Shown here: one piece after another, positions 34,229-43,292 of the stretch
Position numbering within the stretch: position 1 is the first letter of the stretch
How the letters are laid out: the number at the start of each line of letters is the position of its first letter
Source: JBMNFI01 sp050949225
GTDB lineage: Bacteria; Bacillota; Dehalobacteriia; UBA4068
Assembly (NCBI GenBank): GCA_050949225.1
Contig: JBMNFI010000001.1
Span: forward strand, 186,001 to 250,000
Direction: 5' to 3'
Length of the DNA: 64,000 nucleotides
The notes under the pieces: generated by a model
The model's database searches: none
Told to the model about the DNA's origin: nothing
What the model saw: only the letters and a program-made list of their open reading frames with translations
Made by a program: the position numbers and the translations under genes

Positions 34229-35902
34229 TTAAGTAATTTCTTTTGTCAAGGCATCTTCAAGCCCCAATTCCTCTATTGCCTGTTCACGTAATTTATATTT
34301 CATGATTTTGCCGCTGGCGGTCATGGGCATTTGGGTGATAAAGCCTACATGTTTTGGTACCTTATGTCGAGCCATATTAGCCTTGACATATTCTTGGATT
34401 TCCGTTTCGGTGACGGTTTTACCTTCCTTAACTATCACATAAGCCATTATTTCTTCACCATATTTTTTACTTGGCACACCGATTACCTGCACATCTGAGA
34501 CAGCAGGATGGGTATAAATAAAATCCTCAATTTCTTTAGGGTAGATGTTTTCACCGCCACGGATAATCATATCCTTGATGCGGCCGGTAATTTTATAGTA
34601 CCCATTGTCATCAACCATGCCAATATCACCAGAATGCAGCCAACCATCTTTATCAATCGCCTGGGCAGTGGCCTCCGGCATTTTATAATAACCCTTCATC
34701 AGATTGTAACCCTTGACTAAAAATTCACCGGGTGTATTAGGTGGCAGCTCTTTTCCGGTTTCCGGATCACAGATTTTCACCTTTACATGCGGAAGGGTGC
34801 GACCTACTGTTGAAACACGCAGCTCAACAGAATCATCAGTAGTAGTTTGCGTACAGCCGGGCGAAGATTCGGTCAAACCAAAAACAATGGTAATTTCACT
34901 CATATTCATTTCATCAATCGTTTGCTGCATAACTTTTACAGGACAAGGAGAGCCGGCCATGATGCCCGTACGCAAGCTTGAAAAATCAAATTCCGCAAAT
35001 TGAGGATGATCCAGCATCGCAATAAACATCGTCGGCACACCATGTACAGCTGTACATCTTTCATCTTGAATCGCCTGCATAACCTTAAGCGGCTGATAAT
35101 AATCGATGGGAATCATCGTTGTTCCATGCGTAAGGCTGGCCATAATCGCCAGAACCATACCAAAACAATGGAAAAATGGCACAGGAATGCATAAACGATC
35201 CTGTGGGGTAAATTTCATGCAATCACCGATGCTTTTACCATTATTGACAATATTATAGTGGGTAAGCATTACACCTTTGGGAAAACCGGTTGTACCAGAA
35301 GTGTACTGCATATTAATTACCTCATGAGGGTCCAAGGAGGCCTGCACCTCTGCCAATTCTTGATCACTGACGTTTTTGGCCAATTCATAAAGGTCATCCC
35401 ATTTAAGCATGCCACCGGGTGCCTGATCTTTAAGACCGGCGTAAATAATGTTTTTCAAAAAAGGCAAATCCGCAAATTCACTTGCACCCGGAGTACTGTT
35501 TTTCAGCTCCGGATTTAATTTATTAATAATCTCCACATAATCGGCATCTTTAAAACCATCAATCATAATCAGGGTATTTGCATCACTTTGTTTTAAAAGA
35601 TATTCTAATTCAAATACTTTATAATTGGTGTTTACCGTTACCATAACGGCACCGATTTTAGCGGTAGCAAACATAGTCAAGAGCCATTGTGGATAATTAG
35701 TTGCCCAAATGGCCACATGGTCACCTTTTTTAATGCCCAAAGCCAACATTCCTTTGGCAACTTCGTTACAATCATCCCTAAATTCTCTATAAGTTTTTCG
35801 ATAAGGGCGATCTGTGTACAATACCCCATCATTATCCGGATAGGTATCGGCAATTTTGTCTAATAAATCACCAAAAGTGATTTCCCATAATTGATCGGTC
35901 AC
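34229..35902 (-). CDS. AMP-forming acyl-CoA synthetase
   Basis: The 557-residue enzyme has the ANL superfamily P-loop YTSGTTGFPKGV near residue 193, the adenine motif VFGLTESSPGCTQ, LHSGDIGMVDDNGYYKITGRIKD and the C-terminal PMTASGKIMKYKLR with the catalytic lysine. It activates a carboxylic acid to its CoA ester. It resembles medium/long-chain FadD-like or AcsF-type enzymes more than acetyl-CoA synthetase. The start is GTG 35902 behind AAAGGGGG. It is the first gene of the group that includes the 2-oxoacid oxidoreductase. Confidence 0.92.
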   Translation of the reverse strand: MTDQLWEITFGDLLDKIADTYPDNDGVLYTDRPYRKTYREFRDDCNEVAKGMLALGIKKGDHVAIWATNYPQWLLTMFATAKIGAVMVTVNTNYKVFELEYLLKQSDANTLIMIDGFKDADYVEIINKLNPELKNSTPGASEFADLPFLKNIIYAGLKDQAPGGMLKWDDLYELAKNVSDQELAEVQASLDPHEVINMQYTSGTTGFPKGVMLTHYNIVNNGKSIGDCMKFTPQDRLCIPVPFFHCFGMVLAIMASLTHGTTMIPIDYYQPLKVMQAIQDERCTAVHGVPTMFIAMLDHPQFAEFDFSSLRTGIMAGSPCPVKVMQQTIDEMNMSEITIVFGLTESSPGCTQTTTDDSVELRVSTVGRTLPHVKVKICDPETGKELPPNTPGEFLVKGYNLMKGYYKMPEATAQAIDKDGWLHSGDIGMVDDNGYYKITGRIKDMIIRGGENIYPKEIEDFIYTHPAVSDVQVIGVPSKKYGEEIMAYVIVKEGKTVTETEIQEYVKANMARHKVPKHVGFITQMPMTASGKIMKYKLREQAIEELGLEDALTKEIT

Positions 35903-35959
35903 GATATTATCCCCCTTTGATTAATTAATATATAATTATAATATAACAAATCTACCCTG

Positions 35960-37183
35960 TCAACGTTTTTTTCTTCTAATAATTAGCGGTAAAGCAGGCA
36001 TTTTATCATTACAAGGTATAAAGATTTTTTGCTTAGGATGGCAAGCTGCGGCAATTTTTTCGCCTTGATCATTATATATTTCGCTTAATTCCATGACTAT
36101 ATTTCTGCCATCCGGTAAAATTATTTCAATTTGATCACCCACCGCCAGATGATTGCGTTGCTGCACCAATAAATAACCATCTTCTTGCCCCTTGACCACA
36201 CCAGCAAAATCATAAGCACCCGTACTGTCGCTATCACCATAGCGATAGGCCTCCCCTTGAGGAATATCTACAGCAAAGGCACTGGTATACTCCCTATGAC
36301 TCACCTTTAAAAGTTCTTCCAGCCACTCTTTGCGGATGGTGAATTTTTCCTGTTCTTCAAATGCCGTATCAAGAGCCTTGCGATAAATACGCGTGATATT
36401 GGCCACATAATAAGCACTTTTATTGCGCCCTTCAATTTTCCAACCATCAGCCCGAGCCGATAATAATTGCGGCAGATACGGCAAAAGCGCCAGATCCTTA
36501 CTATTCATAATATAAGTACCACGCTCATCCTCTTCAATGGGCAGATATTCACCGGGACGTTTTTCCTCTTCCAAGCGATAACGCCAGCGACATGGGTGAG
36601 TACAATTACCCTGATTAGCATCACGTTGACTCAAAAAAGAGCTTAACAAACAGCGACCGGAATAAGAAACACAGATTGCTCCATGCACAAATATTTCCGT
36701 CTCGATGGCTGCTTTCTCTTGAATAATTTTAGCATCCTGCAACGATAATTCACGTGCCAGAATAATCCTTTCTGCACCTTGTTCGGACCAAAATTGTGCC
36801 GACCGCCAATTAGTGTTATTGGCCTGCGTACTGATGTGCAGGGGAATTTGCGGCGCCATTTCTTGTGCCACGGCAAAGACACCCGGATCCGAAACAATGA
36901 AAGCATCCGGCGCTAAAGCGGCGGCTTTTTCCAAAAAGGAGGATAATTCCTCCAGATCCTGATTATGGGCAAAAATATTGACCGTTATGTAGACTTTCTT
37001 GCCTAAATGATGTGCTAAATCAAGTCCTTTTTCTAAGTCATGCCAATTAAAATTACCGGCCTGTGAACGTAAAGAGAAGCTCTTACCCCCCAAATATACG
37101 GCATCTGCCCCATATCTAAAAGCTGTTTCGAGCTTCTCAAGATCACCTGCCGGAGCTAATAATTCCGGTTTTTTATTCCACAT
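35960..37183 (-). CDS. U32 family peptidase / TrhP-type tRNA hydroxylation protein
   Basis: The 407-residue protein starts PELLAPAGDLEKLETAFRYGADAVYLGG and has the U32 signature region ELSLQDAKII...EIFVHGAICVSYSGRCLLSS with conserved cysteines. Members of this group in Bacillus (YrrN/YrrO) and E. coli (TrhP) take part in 5-hydroxyuridine formation at tRNA position 34; the peptidase name is historical. Its place after mltG equals the yrrL-yrrN/O order of Bacillus. A partner copy and the O-methyltransferase yrrM are missing here. Confidence 0.88.
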   Translation of the reverse strand: MWNKKPELLAPAGDLEKLETAFRYGADAVYLGGKSFSLRSQAGNFNWHDLEKGLDLAHHLGKKVYITVNIFAHNQDLEELSSFLEKAAALAPDAFIVSDPGVFAVAQEMAPQIPLHISTQANNTNWRSAQFWSEQGAERIILARELSLQDAKIIQEKAAIETEIFVHGAICVSYSGRCLLSSFLSQRDANQGNCTHPCRWRYRLEEEKRPGEYLPIEEDERGTYIMNSKDLALLPYLPQLLSARADGWKIEGRNKSAYYVANITRIYRKALDTAFEEQEKFTIRKEWLEELLKVSHREYTSAFAVDIPQGEAYRYGDSDSTGAYDFAGVVKGQEDGYLLVQQRNHLAVGDQIEIILPDGRNIVMELSEIYNDQGEKIAAACHPKQKIFIPCNDKMPALPLIIRRKKR

Positions 37184-37196
37184 TATTTACAACCTC

Positions 37197-38216
37197 TTAA
37201 TCAATATATTTAGCCTTATCTGCCTGGTGCCCGGCATATGTTTCATTAAAAACATGAGAGCCGTCGGGCTTGGCCAAGAAGTAAAGATAGTCGTGTTCTT
37301 CCGGGTAAAGAGCCGCCTTAATCGCTGATAAACCCGGTGAAGCTATCGGACCGGGCGTTAAGCCTTTATGCAAATAAGTATTATAAGGTGAGTCTATCTG
37401 TAGATCAGAATAAAGCAGTTTGGCTTTTGGTTCACCTAAAAGGTACTGAATGCTGGCACAAGACTGTAAAGGCATGTCCAATGCCAGACGATTGTAAAAC
37501 ACACCGGCGATTATAGGTCTGTCAGCTGCTATGCGTGCTTCTTTTTCAACCAAAGAAGCCATAGTAATGGCTCGGTAAACACTTGTTTTTTTCTTATCAG
37601 CTTGGGCTTGAAAGGCATCTGTCCAATTTTCGTCAAATTCCGCCAGCATCAGGTCAACAACCTCTGCAGCTTGAGCATTTTTGCTAAACAGATAAGTTTC
37701 AGGAAATAAAAAACCCTCCAAGCGATTTTCTGCGCCCTTTTGCGGCAGATAGCTATACTCAAAATCACCATTTTTAGCATATTCCAGGAAATCTTCAAAA
37801 GTGATATTTTCACTGACTTCGGCAAAACGTTCTGCCGTTTGCCGCATTGTCAAACCCTCCGGAATCGTAACCTTAAGATCACCCAGCGTACTATGTGTCT
37901 GTAATTTTGTAACTACATCCCTCAAGGATACTTTGCCGGAAAATTCATAAATACCGCTCTGCAACTTTTCCCCGGCGTCCATTTTTTTCACATAATACTT
38001 AAAGCCCATGGCACTTTTAACAACGCCGGCATCTGTCAAGGTTTGAGCAATTTTAGCAGTGGATACACCTTCTTCAATTTCCACTCTCACAGGCTTGTCC
38101 AAAGTAACTGCAGCTGTCATTGAACCATAAATGGACCCGAGAATAACTGCTGCCACCAAAACGATGAGAATAATATATGGTAATTTTTTGCCTTTTTTCC
38201 TTGCTTTTATCTGCAA
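37197..38216 (-). CDS. mltG: Endolytic transglycosylase MltG
   Basis: MltG cleaves nascent glycan strands at the outer membrane face. The protein (339 residues) has an N-terminal basic stretch, a membrane helix (PYIILIVLVAAVILGSIYG), a LysM-like domain and the YceG domain with ASLVEKEARIAADRPIIAGVFYNRL, in which the catalytic Glu is visible. I place the start at TTG 38216, six bases after GGAGGT, because the in-frame ATG at 38237 lies before that site. Confidence 0.94.
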   Translation of the reverse strand: MQIKARKKGKKLPYIILIVLVAAVILGSIYGSMTAAVTLDKPVRVEIEEGVSTAKIAQTLTDAGVVKSAMGFKYYVKKMDAGEKLQSGIYEFSGKVSLRDVVTKLQTHSTLGDLKVTIPEGLTMRQTAERFAEVSENITFEDFLEYAKNGDFEYSYLPQKGAENRLEGFLFPETYLFSKNAQAAEVVDLMLAEFDENWTDAFQAQADKKKTSVYRAITMASLVEKEARIAADRPIIAGVFYNRLALDMPLQSCASIQYLLGEPKAKLLYSDLQIDSPYNTYLHKGLTPGPIASPGLSAIKAALYPEEHDYLYFLAKPDGSHVFNETYAGHQADKAKYID

Positions 38217-38316
38217 ACGGCTACCTCCAATTAACATTTATGAATATTATAATTTTATCCTTTTATTATACCACGGATTAAATCATTTTCCTAGAACAGA
38301 AAGTCTTTTTATAAAT

Positions 38317-38348
38317 TTAGGGTCAACTCGCTTGGGAGCTGACCCTAA
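38317..38348. terminator. Hairpin after the DUF1292 gene
   Basis: TTAGGGTCA / TGACCCTAA with inner CTC/GAG forms a strong stem. The T-rich run is on the plus-strand side (TTATTTTTT), so on the minus strand it may be a weak terminator or a processing stem between DUF1292 and mltG. Confidence 0.5.
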
Positions 38349-38363
38349 TTATTTTTTGTTATT

Positions 38364-38639
38364 TTAATTATCTTTCATTTCTTTCAGCTCTTCTTCTAAT
38401 ATTTCATCATAAACATTGGCAATCATATTCCATTCTTCATCGCTTTCCACGTCGAAGAGCACCTCTTCACCTTCGTCATCTACGCCGAACTTCATAATAA
38501 TGGCTTCCTCACTATCAACATATTCAGAATCCTGCGGCAGTAAAACAGCATATTTTTCATCTTCAACATCTAAAATTGCTTCTACTTCAAATTGATGTTC
38601 CACTCCTTCTTCATCAACTAAAATCATTAATTCTTCCAC
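38364..38639 (-). CDS. DUF1292 family protein (YrzB-like)
   Basis: A very acidic protein of about 91 residues, rich in Glu and Asp, with DEEGVEHQFEVEAILDVEDEKYAVLLP as the core of the DUF1292 family. The function is unknown. I choose GTG 38639, six bases after GAGGTG, over the GTG at 38648 which is part of that site. It lies between ruvX and mltG as in Bacillus (yrrK-yrzB-yrrL). Confidence 0.88.
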   Translation of the reverse strand: MEELMILVDEEGVEHQFEVEAILDVEDEKYAVLLPQDSEYVDSEEAIIMKFGVDDEGEEVLFDVESDEEWNMIANVYDEILEEELKEMKDN

Positions 38640-38743
38640 AGCAAGCACCTCTTCAAATCAGATTATCTATATAAGATTATGTTGAATTATATATCAGTAC
38701 TTGCCGTCTGTCAATTTAAGTGCCAAAATAGTGAATTATCAAA

Positions 38744-39166
38744 CTAATCATTTTGCTGACCTAAAAAATCCAGATATCCTTGTAAAATATAGGCTGCGGC
38801 CATTGTATCAATGACTTTTTTGCGTTTTTTGCGTGAGACATCACCCTCTAACAGTACCCGCTCGGCGGCGACCGTCGAAAGGCGCTCATCCCAATAAATA
38901 ATCTTTTTACCACTGATCTTTTCCAGCTGTTGAGCAAAATTTTCAGTATATTCTGCTGCAGGTCCTTTGCTGCCATTCATGTTTAAAGGTAGGCCAATTA
39001 CAATCTCTTCCACTTCATACTGTTTGATCAAATCTAAAAGATATTTAAAATCACTGGCCGGATCACGACGCCGTAAGGTTTTTAGCCCTTGCGCCGTCCA
39101 GCCTAAGGGATCACTTATGGCAACGCCAATAGTTGCTTTACCAACATCCAGTCCTAATAAACGCAT
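38744..39166 (-). CDS. ruvX: Holliday junction resolvase-like RuvX (YqgF)
   Basis: The 140-residue RNase H-fold protein has LGLDVGKATIGVAISDPLG at the start, the VIGLPLNMNGSKGP motif and DERLSTVAAE, with the three acidic residues. It is implicated in Holliday junction resolution and in pre-16S rRNA 5' maturation. It starts with ATG after AAGGAGAA, 38 bases behind the aldo/keto reductase gene. Confidence 0.95.
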   Translation of the reverse strand: MRLLGLDVGKATIGVAISDPLGWTAQGLKTLRRRDPASDFKYLLDLIKQYEVEEIVIGLPLNMNGSKGPAAEYTENFAQQLEKISGKKIIYWDERLSTVAAERVLLEGDVSRKKRKKVIDTMAAAYILQGYLDFLGQQND

Positions 39167-39204
39167 AAATTCTCCTTATACAGCATACAGCAGCTACTTA
39201 TAAA

Positions 39205-40152
39205 TTAAGCAAATGACAGACAAAATCTTTCGCAGGCGGGTATACAATAACCGCAATAAAGACATTTGCTTTTTTCCCAAGTAGCTTCAAAGTTCTCTAT
39301 TTTCAAGGCTCCCTGATGGCAGGCCTTTACGCATTCACCGCAAGCGGTACAAAGATCATATTTTTCTACCACTAAGTTACGTTCCACCAAAGACAATTGT
39401 TTTTCCTCCGGTGGATTTTCTCCCGCCAGCCAGCCCACATTGGTCGCCACTTCCAGCTCATCTTTCATGCCAATAGCCACAGAATGCAAAAAGTCCTGAT
39501 TAAAAGTCCATTCCAGCATGGTCCGTGCTTGCTTCATGAGTGAACCGCCGCCAATAGCCTTCATGCCATAAATACCTTTACCATTTTGTTCAGCCAGTTT
39601 GATGGCCTCTGTCATTTCTTTAAGACCGCCGCCTTGAATTCCCACCCCTGCTTTGTTAAACATGGGGTGAATTACCTCTACCTCCGGGAGCTGCGCTGCT
39701 ACTTCTGTTGCCGAAACATCATGAGTGGAAATTCCCACCGCCCCCACTAAACCGCGGGCTTTGATAGTATGTAAATATTCTAAAAGCGGCAGGTTGTTTT
39801 TGACAGCTTCACCAGAGCGTTGCTCATGCAGTAAAAATATTTCGATACGTTCACGATCCAGGGCAATGCGAGCATCCTCTACGGCTCGTGCTAAACCATT
39901 AACAGTTTCAGCATATGATTTACTGGCGATTATCACCTCTTGATCCCAGCCCTTTAACCCCTCTTTAAGATAAGGATAGGTTTCATAATATTCCGCCGTA
40001 TCAAAAAAATTAATCCCACAGGCCAAAGCCTTTTTAATCACTTGAGCACCTTTTTCTATCGATAAATTGGCACACAAAGGCCCCATGGTTAAAACACCAA
40101 GACAGATACGCGAGACCAGATAAGGGGTTTTCCCTAACCGTTGATACTTCAA
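39205..40152 (-). CDS. Aldo/keto reductase with C-terminal 4Fe-4S ferredoxin domain
   Basis: The first about 260 of 315 residues form an aldo/keto reductase barrel (GVLTMGPL, FFDTAEYYETYP with Asp and Tyr, SKSYAET with Lys). The tail has CTACGECVKAC and CLYCGYCIPAC for two 4Fe-4S clusters, a type common in Clostridia and of unknown substrate. I use TTG 40152, eight bases after GGAGGT; an ATG five codons earlier overlaps that site. It is inserted between ireB and ruvX, which are adjacent in most Firmicutes. Confidence 0.87.
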   Translation of the reverse strand: MKYQRLGKTPYLVSRICLGVLTMGPLCANLSIEKGAQVIKKALACGINFFDTAEYYETYPYLKEGLKGWDQEVIIASKSYAETVNGLARAVEDARIALDRERIEIFLLHEQRSGEAVKNNLPLLEYLHTIKARGLVGAVGISTHDVSATEVAAQLPEVEVIHPMFNKAGVGIQGGGLKEMTEAIKLAEQNGKGIYGMKAIGGGSLMKQARTMLEWTFNQDFLHSVAIGMKDELEVATNVGWLAGENPPEEKQLSLVERNLVVEKYDLCTACGECVKACHQGALKIENFEATWEKSKCLYCGYCIPACERFCLSFA

Positions 40153-40175
40153 AAAAAATACCTCCATTATGTCAT

Positions 40176-40214
40176 GATTAAAATAAAAGAGCCGATGGCT
40201 CTTTTATTTTAATC
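40176..40214 (-). terminator. Strong terminator at the end of ireB
   Basis: A perfect 18-bp stem GATTAAAATAAAAGAGCC / GGCTCTTTTATTTTAATC with loop GAT overlaps the ireB stop codon. It separates alaS-ireB from the aldo/keto reductase gene. Confidence 0.92.
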
Positions 40215-40502
40215 GATATCTTTTACATAGTACGAAACCAGAGCTTCTATAAGATCGTCTCTTTCGACTCGCCGAATCATGCTTCTGGCCTGTTTATGAC
40301 TGGTTATATAGGCAGGATCACCGGAAATTAAATAACCCACTAATTGGTTAATGGGGTTATAACCCTTTTCACGCAAGGCACCATAAACAGATAAAAGCAC
40401 CTCACTGGGATTAGTTTCCTCTTCATTCCGCACTTGAAAATCCATCGTTTCTTCGATCGATTTACCACTATTATCATTAAAATCGTGTTCATTATTTGTC
40501 AC
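40209..40502 (-). CDS. ireB: IreB family regulatory phosphoprotein (UPF0297)
   Basis: The 97-residue protein has a Thr-containing N-terminal region (SIEETMDF) and the conserved core VLLSVYGALREKGYNPINQLVGYLISGDPAYITSH. In Enterococcus IreB is phosphorylated by the PASTA kinase IreK and counteracts cephalosporin resistance. The start is GTG after AAAGGAGGG. It follows alaS, the usual arrangement. Confidence 0.94.
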   Translation of the reverse strand: MTNNEHDFNDNSGKSIEETMDFQVRNEEETNPSEVLLSVYGALREKGYNPINQLVGYLISGDPAYITSHKQARSMIRRVERDDLIEALVSYYVKDID

Positions 40503-40575
40503 AGGAGTTCCCTCCTTTTTAGAATTTCTCCCATACTTAGGTTATTTCGAGATAAAAACAAATTTCCCTCTAAAA

Positions 40576-43230
40576 TCAAGACAATTTTTCAGCAATAATT
40601 TTCTGAGCTTGGCAAACAGCGTCGATAATTTTCTCAGGGTTTTTACCGCCGGCCTGTGCCAAATCTTTTTTGCCGCCGCCGCCGCCGCCGCAAATAGGAG
40701 CAATTTCTTTAATCAAATCTCCAGCATAAAGGCCTTTAGCTTGTCCCTGATTAGAGATAGCGGTTACCAGATAGACCTTTTTATTATCCGTTGCAAACAA
40801 GACTAAAACGTCAACTCCTTGCTCCCGAAAATGATCCATGGCGCCTCGCAAAGTGTTCATGTCCTCAATGGATTTTGCCTCTGCCACCAGGCATTTTAAA
40901 CCCGCAATCTCTTCAATCTGCTGCTTAAGCTCACCCAGAGAATCCTCCGCCTTTTGCCCTTTAAACTGCTCCAGTTCTTTATGCAACTGTTTATTTTCCT
41001 CAAGCAGCTTGTGAAGGCGCTTTTCCACCTCATGTGCGGGGGTCTTTAAAAGATCGGAAATACGGTTTAAAGCGGCCTCTTGTTTTTTATAGTAATTAAC
41101 AGCTTCTTGACCTGTCAGCGCCTCAATACGGCGCAGACCTGCTGCTACTCCAGATTCCGATACAATTTTAAAAAGACCGATTTGTCCGGTATGAGCACAA
41201 TGGATGCCACCGCACAGTTCCCGGCTATAATCGCCCATATTTACCACTCGCACCACATCGCCATATTTATCGCCAAAAAAGGCCAAAGCTCCGGCTGTTT
41301 TAGCTTCTTCAAAGCTCATTTCCTGACAGTCAATCGCTAAATCAGCAAAAATCTGCTCATTAACATCTGCCTCAATCCGCTCTAAATCCTCAGCCGTTAA
41401 CGGACAAAAATAAGAAAAATCAAAACGCAGACGGTTCTCATCAACTAAAGAGCCGGCCTGCTGAACATGATCCCCTAAATTAGAGCGCAGCGCCTGGTTC
41501 AATAAATGAGTTGCCGAATGGTTGGCCGCCGTAGCATGGCGCATTTCCATGTTGACAGAGGCCGTGACCTCGTCACCTTGTCTTATTTTTCCCTTCTGGA
41601 CAATAAATTTTTGTACCATAAGACCATTGACCAGTTTTTGACTGTCAAGTATCTCTGCGACAGCGCTATGAGTGGTCAAACAACCGACATCAGCCATCTG
41701 TCCGCCACCTTCAGCGTAAAAAGGCGTATCTTTTAATACCAGCCAGCCCGTTTCTTGCGCACCGACTTCCGCCATTTTTTTATTGTCCACAATCAGATTG
41801 GTAATAGTTGTTATTGTTTCTCCGGTTTGATAACCGACAAATTTATTAAGCGGATCAGTAACCAAAAGAGCCGCCAAATCCGCAAGGTCGTCCCCACCGC
41901 AACCACCGGAACGAGCCTCCCGAGCTTGATCTCTTTGCACCTGCATAGCAGCTTCAAAGCCGGCCTCATCGACAGTAAGCTGATGCTCTTCGGCTACATC
42001 TTTGGTCAAATCAAGCGGAAATCCATAGGTGTCGTATAAAGTAAAAGCCTCTTGACCGCCAATTTCACTGGCGCCGCTTTTTTTAAGACATGCGATCATT
42101 TCTTCAGCCTGCATAAGGCCATCATTAAGCGTCACCAAAAAGCGTTCTTCTTCCATTTTAATCATTTTTTTGATCACAGCTTTTTTTTCTTCGATCACAG
42201 GATAAGTTTCACCTAAAGTGCGGCAAACGCCGTCCACCATTTTGTGTAAAAAAGGCTCATTAAAGCCCAGTGTCTTACCAAAACGCACCGCTCTGCGCAA
42301 AATACGGCGCAAAACGTAACCCCGTCCTTCATTAGAAGGCATCACGCCATCGGCAATCAAAAAAGTGCAGGCACGAGCATGATCAACAATTACCCGAAAA
42401 GCAAAGCCTCTTTCATCGGAATGATATTCTTTATGGCACAATTGAGCCAATTCGTCAAGCAAAACGCGCATAACATCCGTTTCATAATTACTATCCACCT
42501 TTTGCAAAACAGCAGCCAAACGCTCTAATCCCATACCCGTATCTATACTTGGGCGCGGCAGTGGGTGTAATACTCCTTCTTCATCCCTGTTAAACTGCAT
42601 GAAAACCAAATTCCAAATTTCCATAAAGCGGTCACAATCACAATGACCAATACCGCAAACAGGATTATCACAGGTATATTGTGCTCCCCTGTCAATAAAA
42701 ATTTCACTGCAAGGGCCGCAAGGACCACAAGGCCCCATGGCCCAAAAATTATCCTTTTCGCCAATGCGCAAAATCTGCCGCGGGTCAATATCCGTTTCGT
42801 TTTCCCACAGCTCAAAGGCTTCATCATCTTTTTCATAAACAGTTGCATAAAGCTTATCTTTGGGTAAACCTAAAACATTAGTAATAAAATCCCAGCAAAA
42901 AACAATGGCCTCTTTCTTAAAATAATCACCAAAAGAGAAATTGCCCAGCATTTCAAAAAAAGTATGGTGTCTGGCGGTACGCCCTACCGTATCCAAATCA
43001 TTATGTTTGCCACCGGCTCGTAAACAGCGCTGTACGGTGACGGCACGACTATAAGGGCGCTGCTCAAGACCGGGAAAAACATTTTTAAATTGCACCATGC
43101 CGGCATTGGTAAAGAGTAAAGTTTGATCATCATAAGGTACTAATGAGGAACTTTCGACATGTGTATGCCCATGAGAAACAAAATAATCGATGAATTTTTT
43201 TCTTATTTCTTGACTGGTAAGATATTGCAA
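40576..43230 (-). CDS. alaS: Alanyl-tRNA synthetase
   Basis: The class II synthetase has all domains: the catalytic core (motif 2 HHTFFEMLGNFSFGDYFK), tRNA recognition, editing domain (HSATHLLNQAL and CGGIHCAHTGQIG zinc ligands) and the C-Ala domain ending in a six-glycine stretch GGGGGG. Length is 884 residues. The start is taken as TTG 43230, protein MQYLTSQEIRKKF, ten bases after AAGGAG, which fits the family N-terminus better than GTG 43239. No T-box leader is present. Confidence 0.97.
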   Translation of the reverse strand: MQYLTSQEIRKKFIDYFVSHGHTHVESSSLVPYDDQTLLFTNAGMVQFKNVFPGLEQRPYSRAVTVQRCLRAGGKHNDLDTVGRTARHHTFFEMLGNFSFGDYFKKEAIVFCWDFITNVLGLPKDKLYATVYEKDDEAFELWENETDIDPRQILRIGEKDNFWAMGPCGPCGPCSEIFIDRGAQYTCDNPVCGIGHCDCDRFMEIWNLVFMQFNRDEEGVLHPLPRPSIDTGMGLERLAAVLQKVDSNYETDVMRVLLDELAQLCHKEYHSDERGFAFRVIVDHARACTFLIADGVMPSNEGRGYVLRRILRRAVRFGKTLGFNEPFLHKMVDGVCRTLGETYPVIEEKKAVIKKMIKMEEERFLVTLNDGLMQAEEMIACLKKSGASEIGGQEAFTLYDTYGFPLDLTKDVAEEHQLTVDEAGFEAAMQVQRDQAREARSGGCGGDDLADLAALLVTDPLNKFVGYQTGETITTITNLIVDNKKMAEVGAQETGWLVLKDTPFYAEGGGQMADVGCLTTHSAVAEILDSQKLVNGLMVQKFIVQKGKIRQGDEVTASVNMEMRHATAANHSATHLLNQALRSNLGDHVQQAGSLVDENRLRFDFSYFCPLTAEDLERIEADVNEQIFADLAIDCQEMSFEEAKTAGALAFFGDKYGDVVRVVNMGDYSRELCGGIHCAHTGQIGLFKIVSESGVAAGLRRIEALTGQEAVNYYKKQEAALNRISDLLKTPAHEVEKRLHKLLEENKQLHKELEQFKGQKAEDSLGELKQQIEEIAGLKCLVAEAKSIEDMNTLRGAMDHFREQGVDVLVLFATDNKKVYLVTAISNQGQAKGLYAGDLIKEIAPICGGGGGGKKDLAQAGGKNPEKIIDAVCQAQKIIAEKLS

Positions 43231-43292
43231 AGGGGCCACTCTCCTTTACTTTAGTAACTAATTTTGCTTTATCTTCTATTTTACCATTATTT

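Noticed and set aside
40676..40694. GCC trinucleotide repeat suspected as an expansion
   Set aside because: It encodes the conserved glycine run near the end of AlaS, which is usual in the family.
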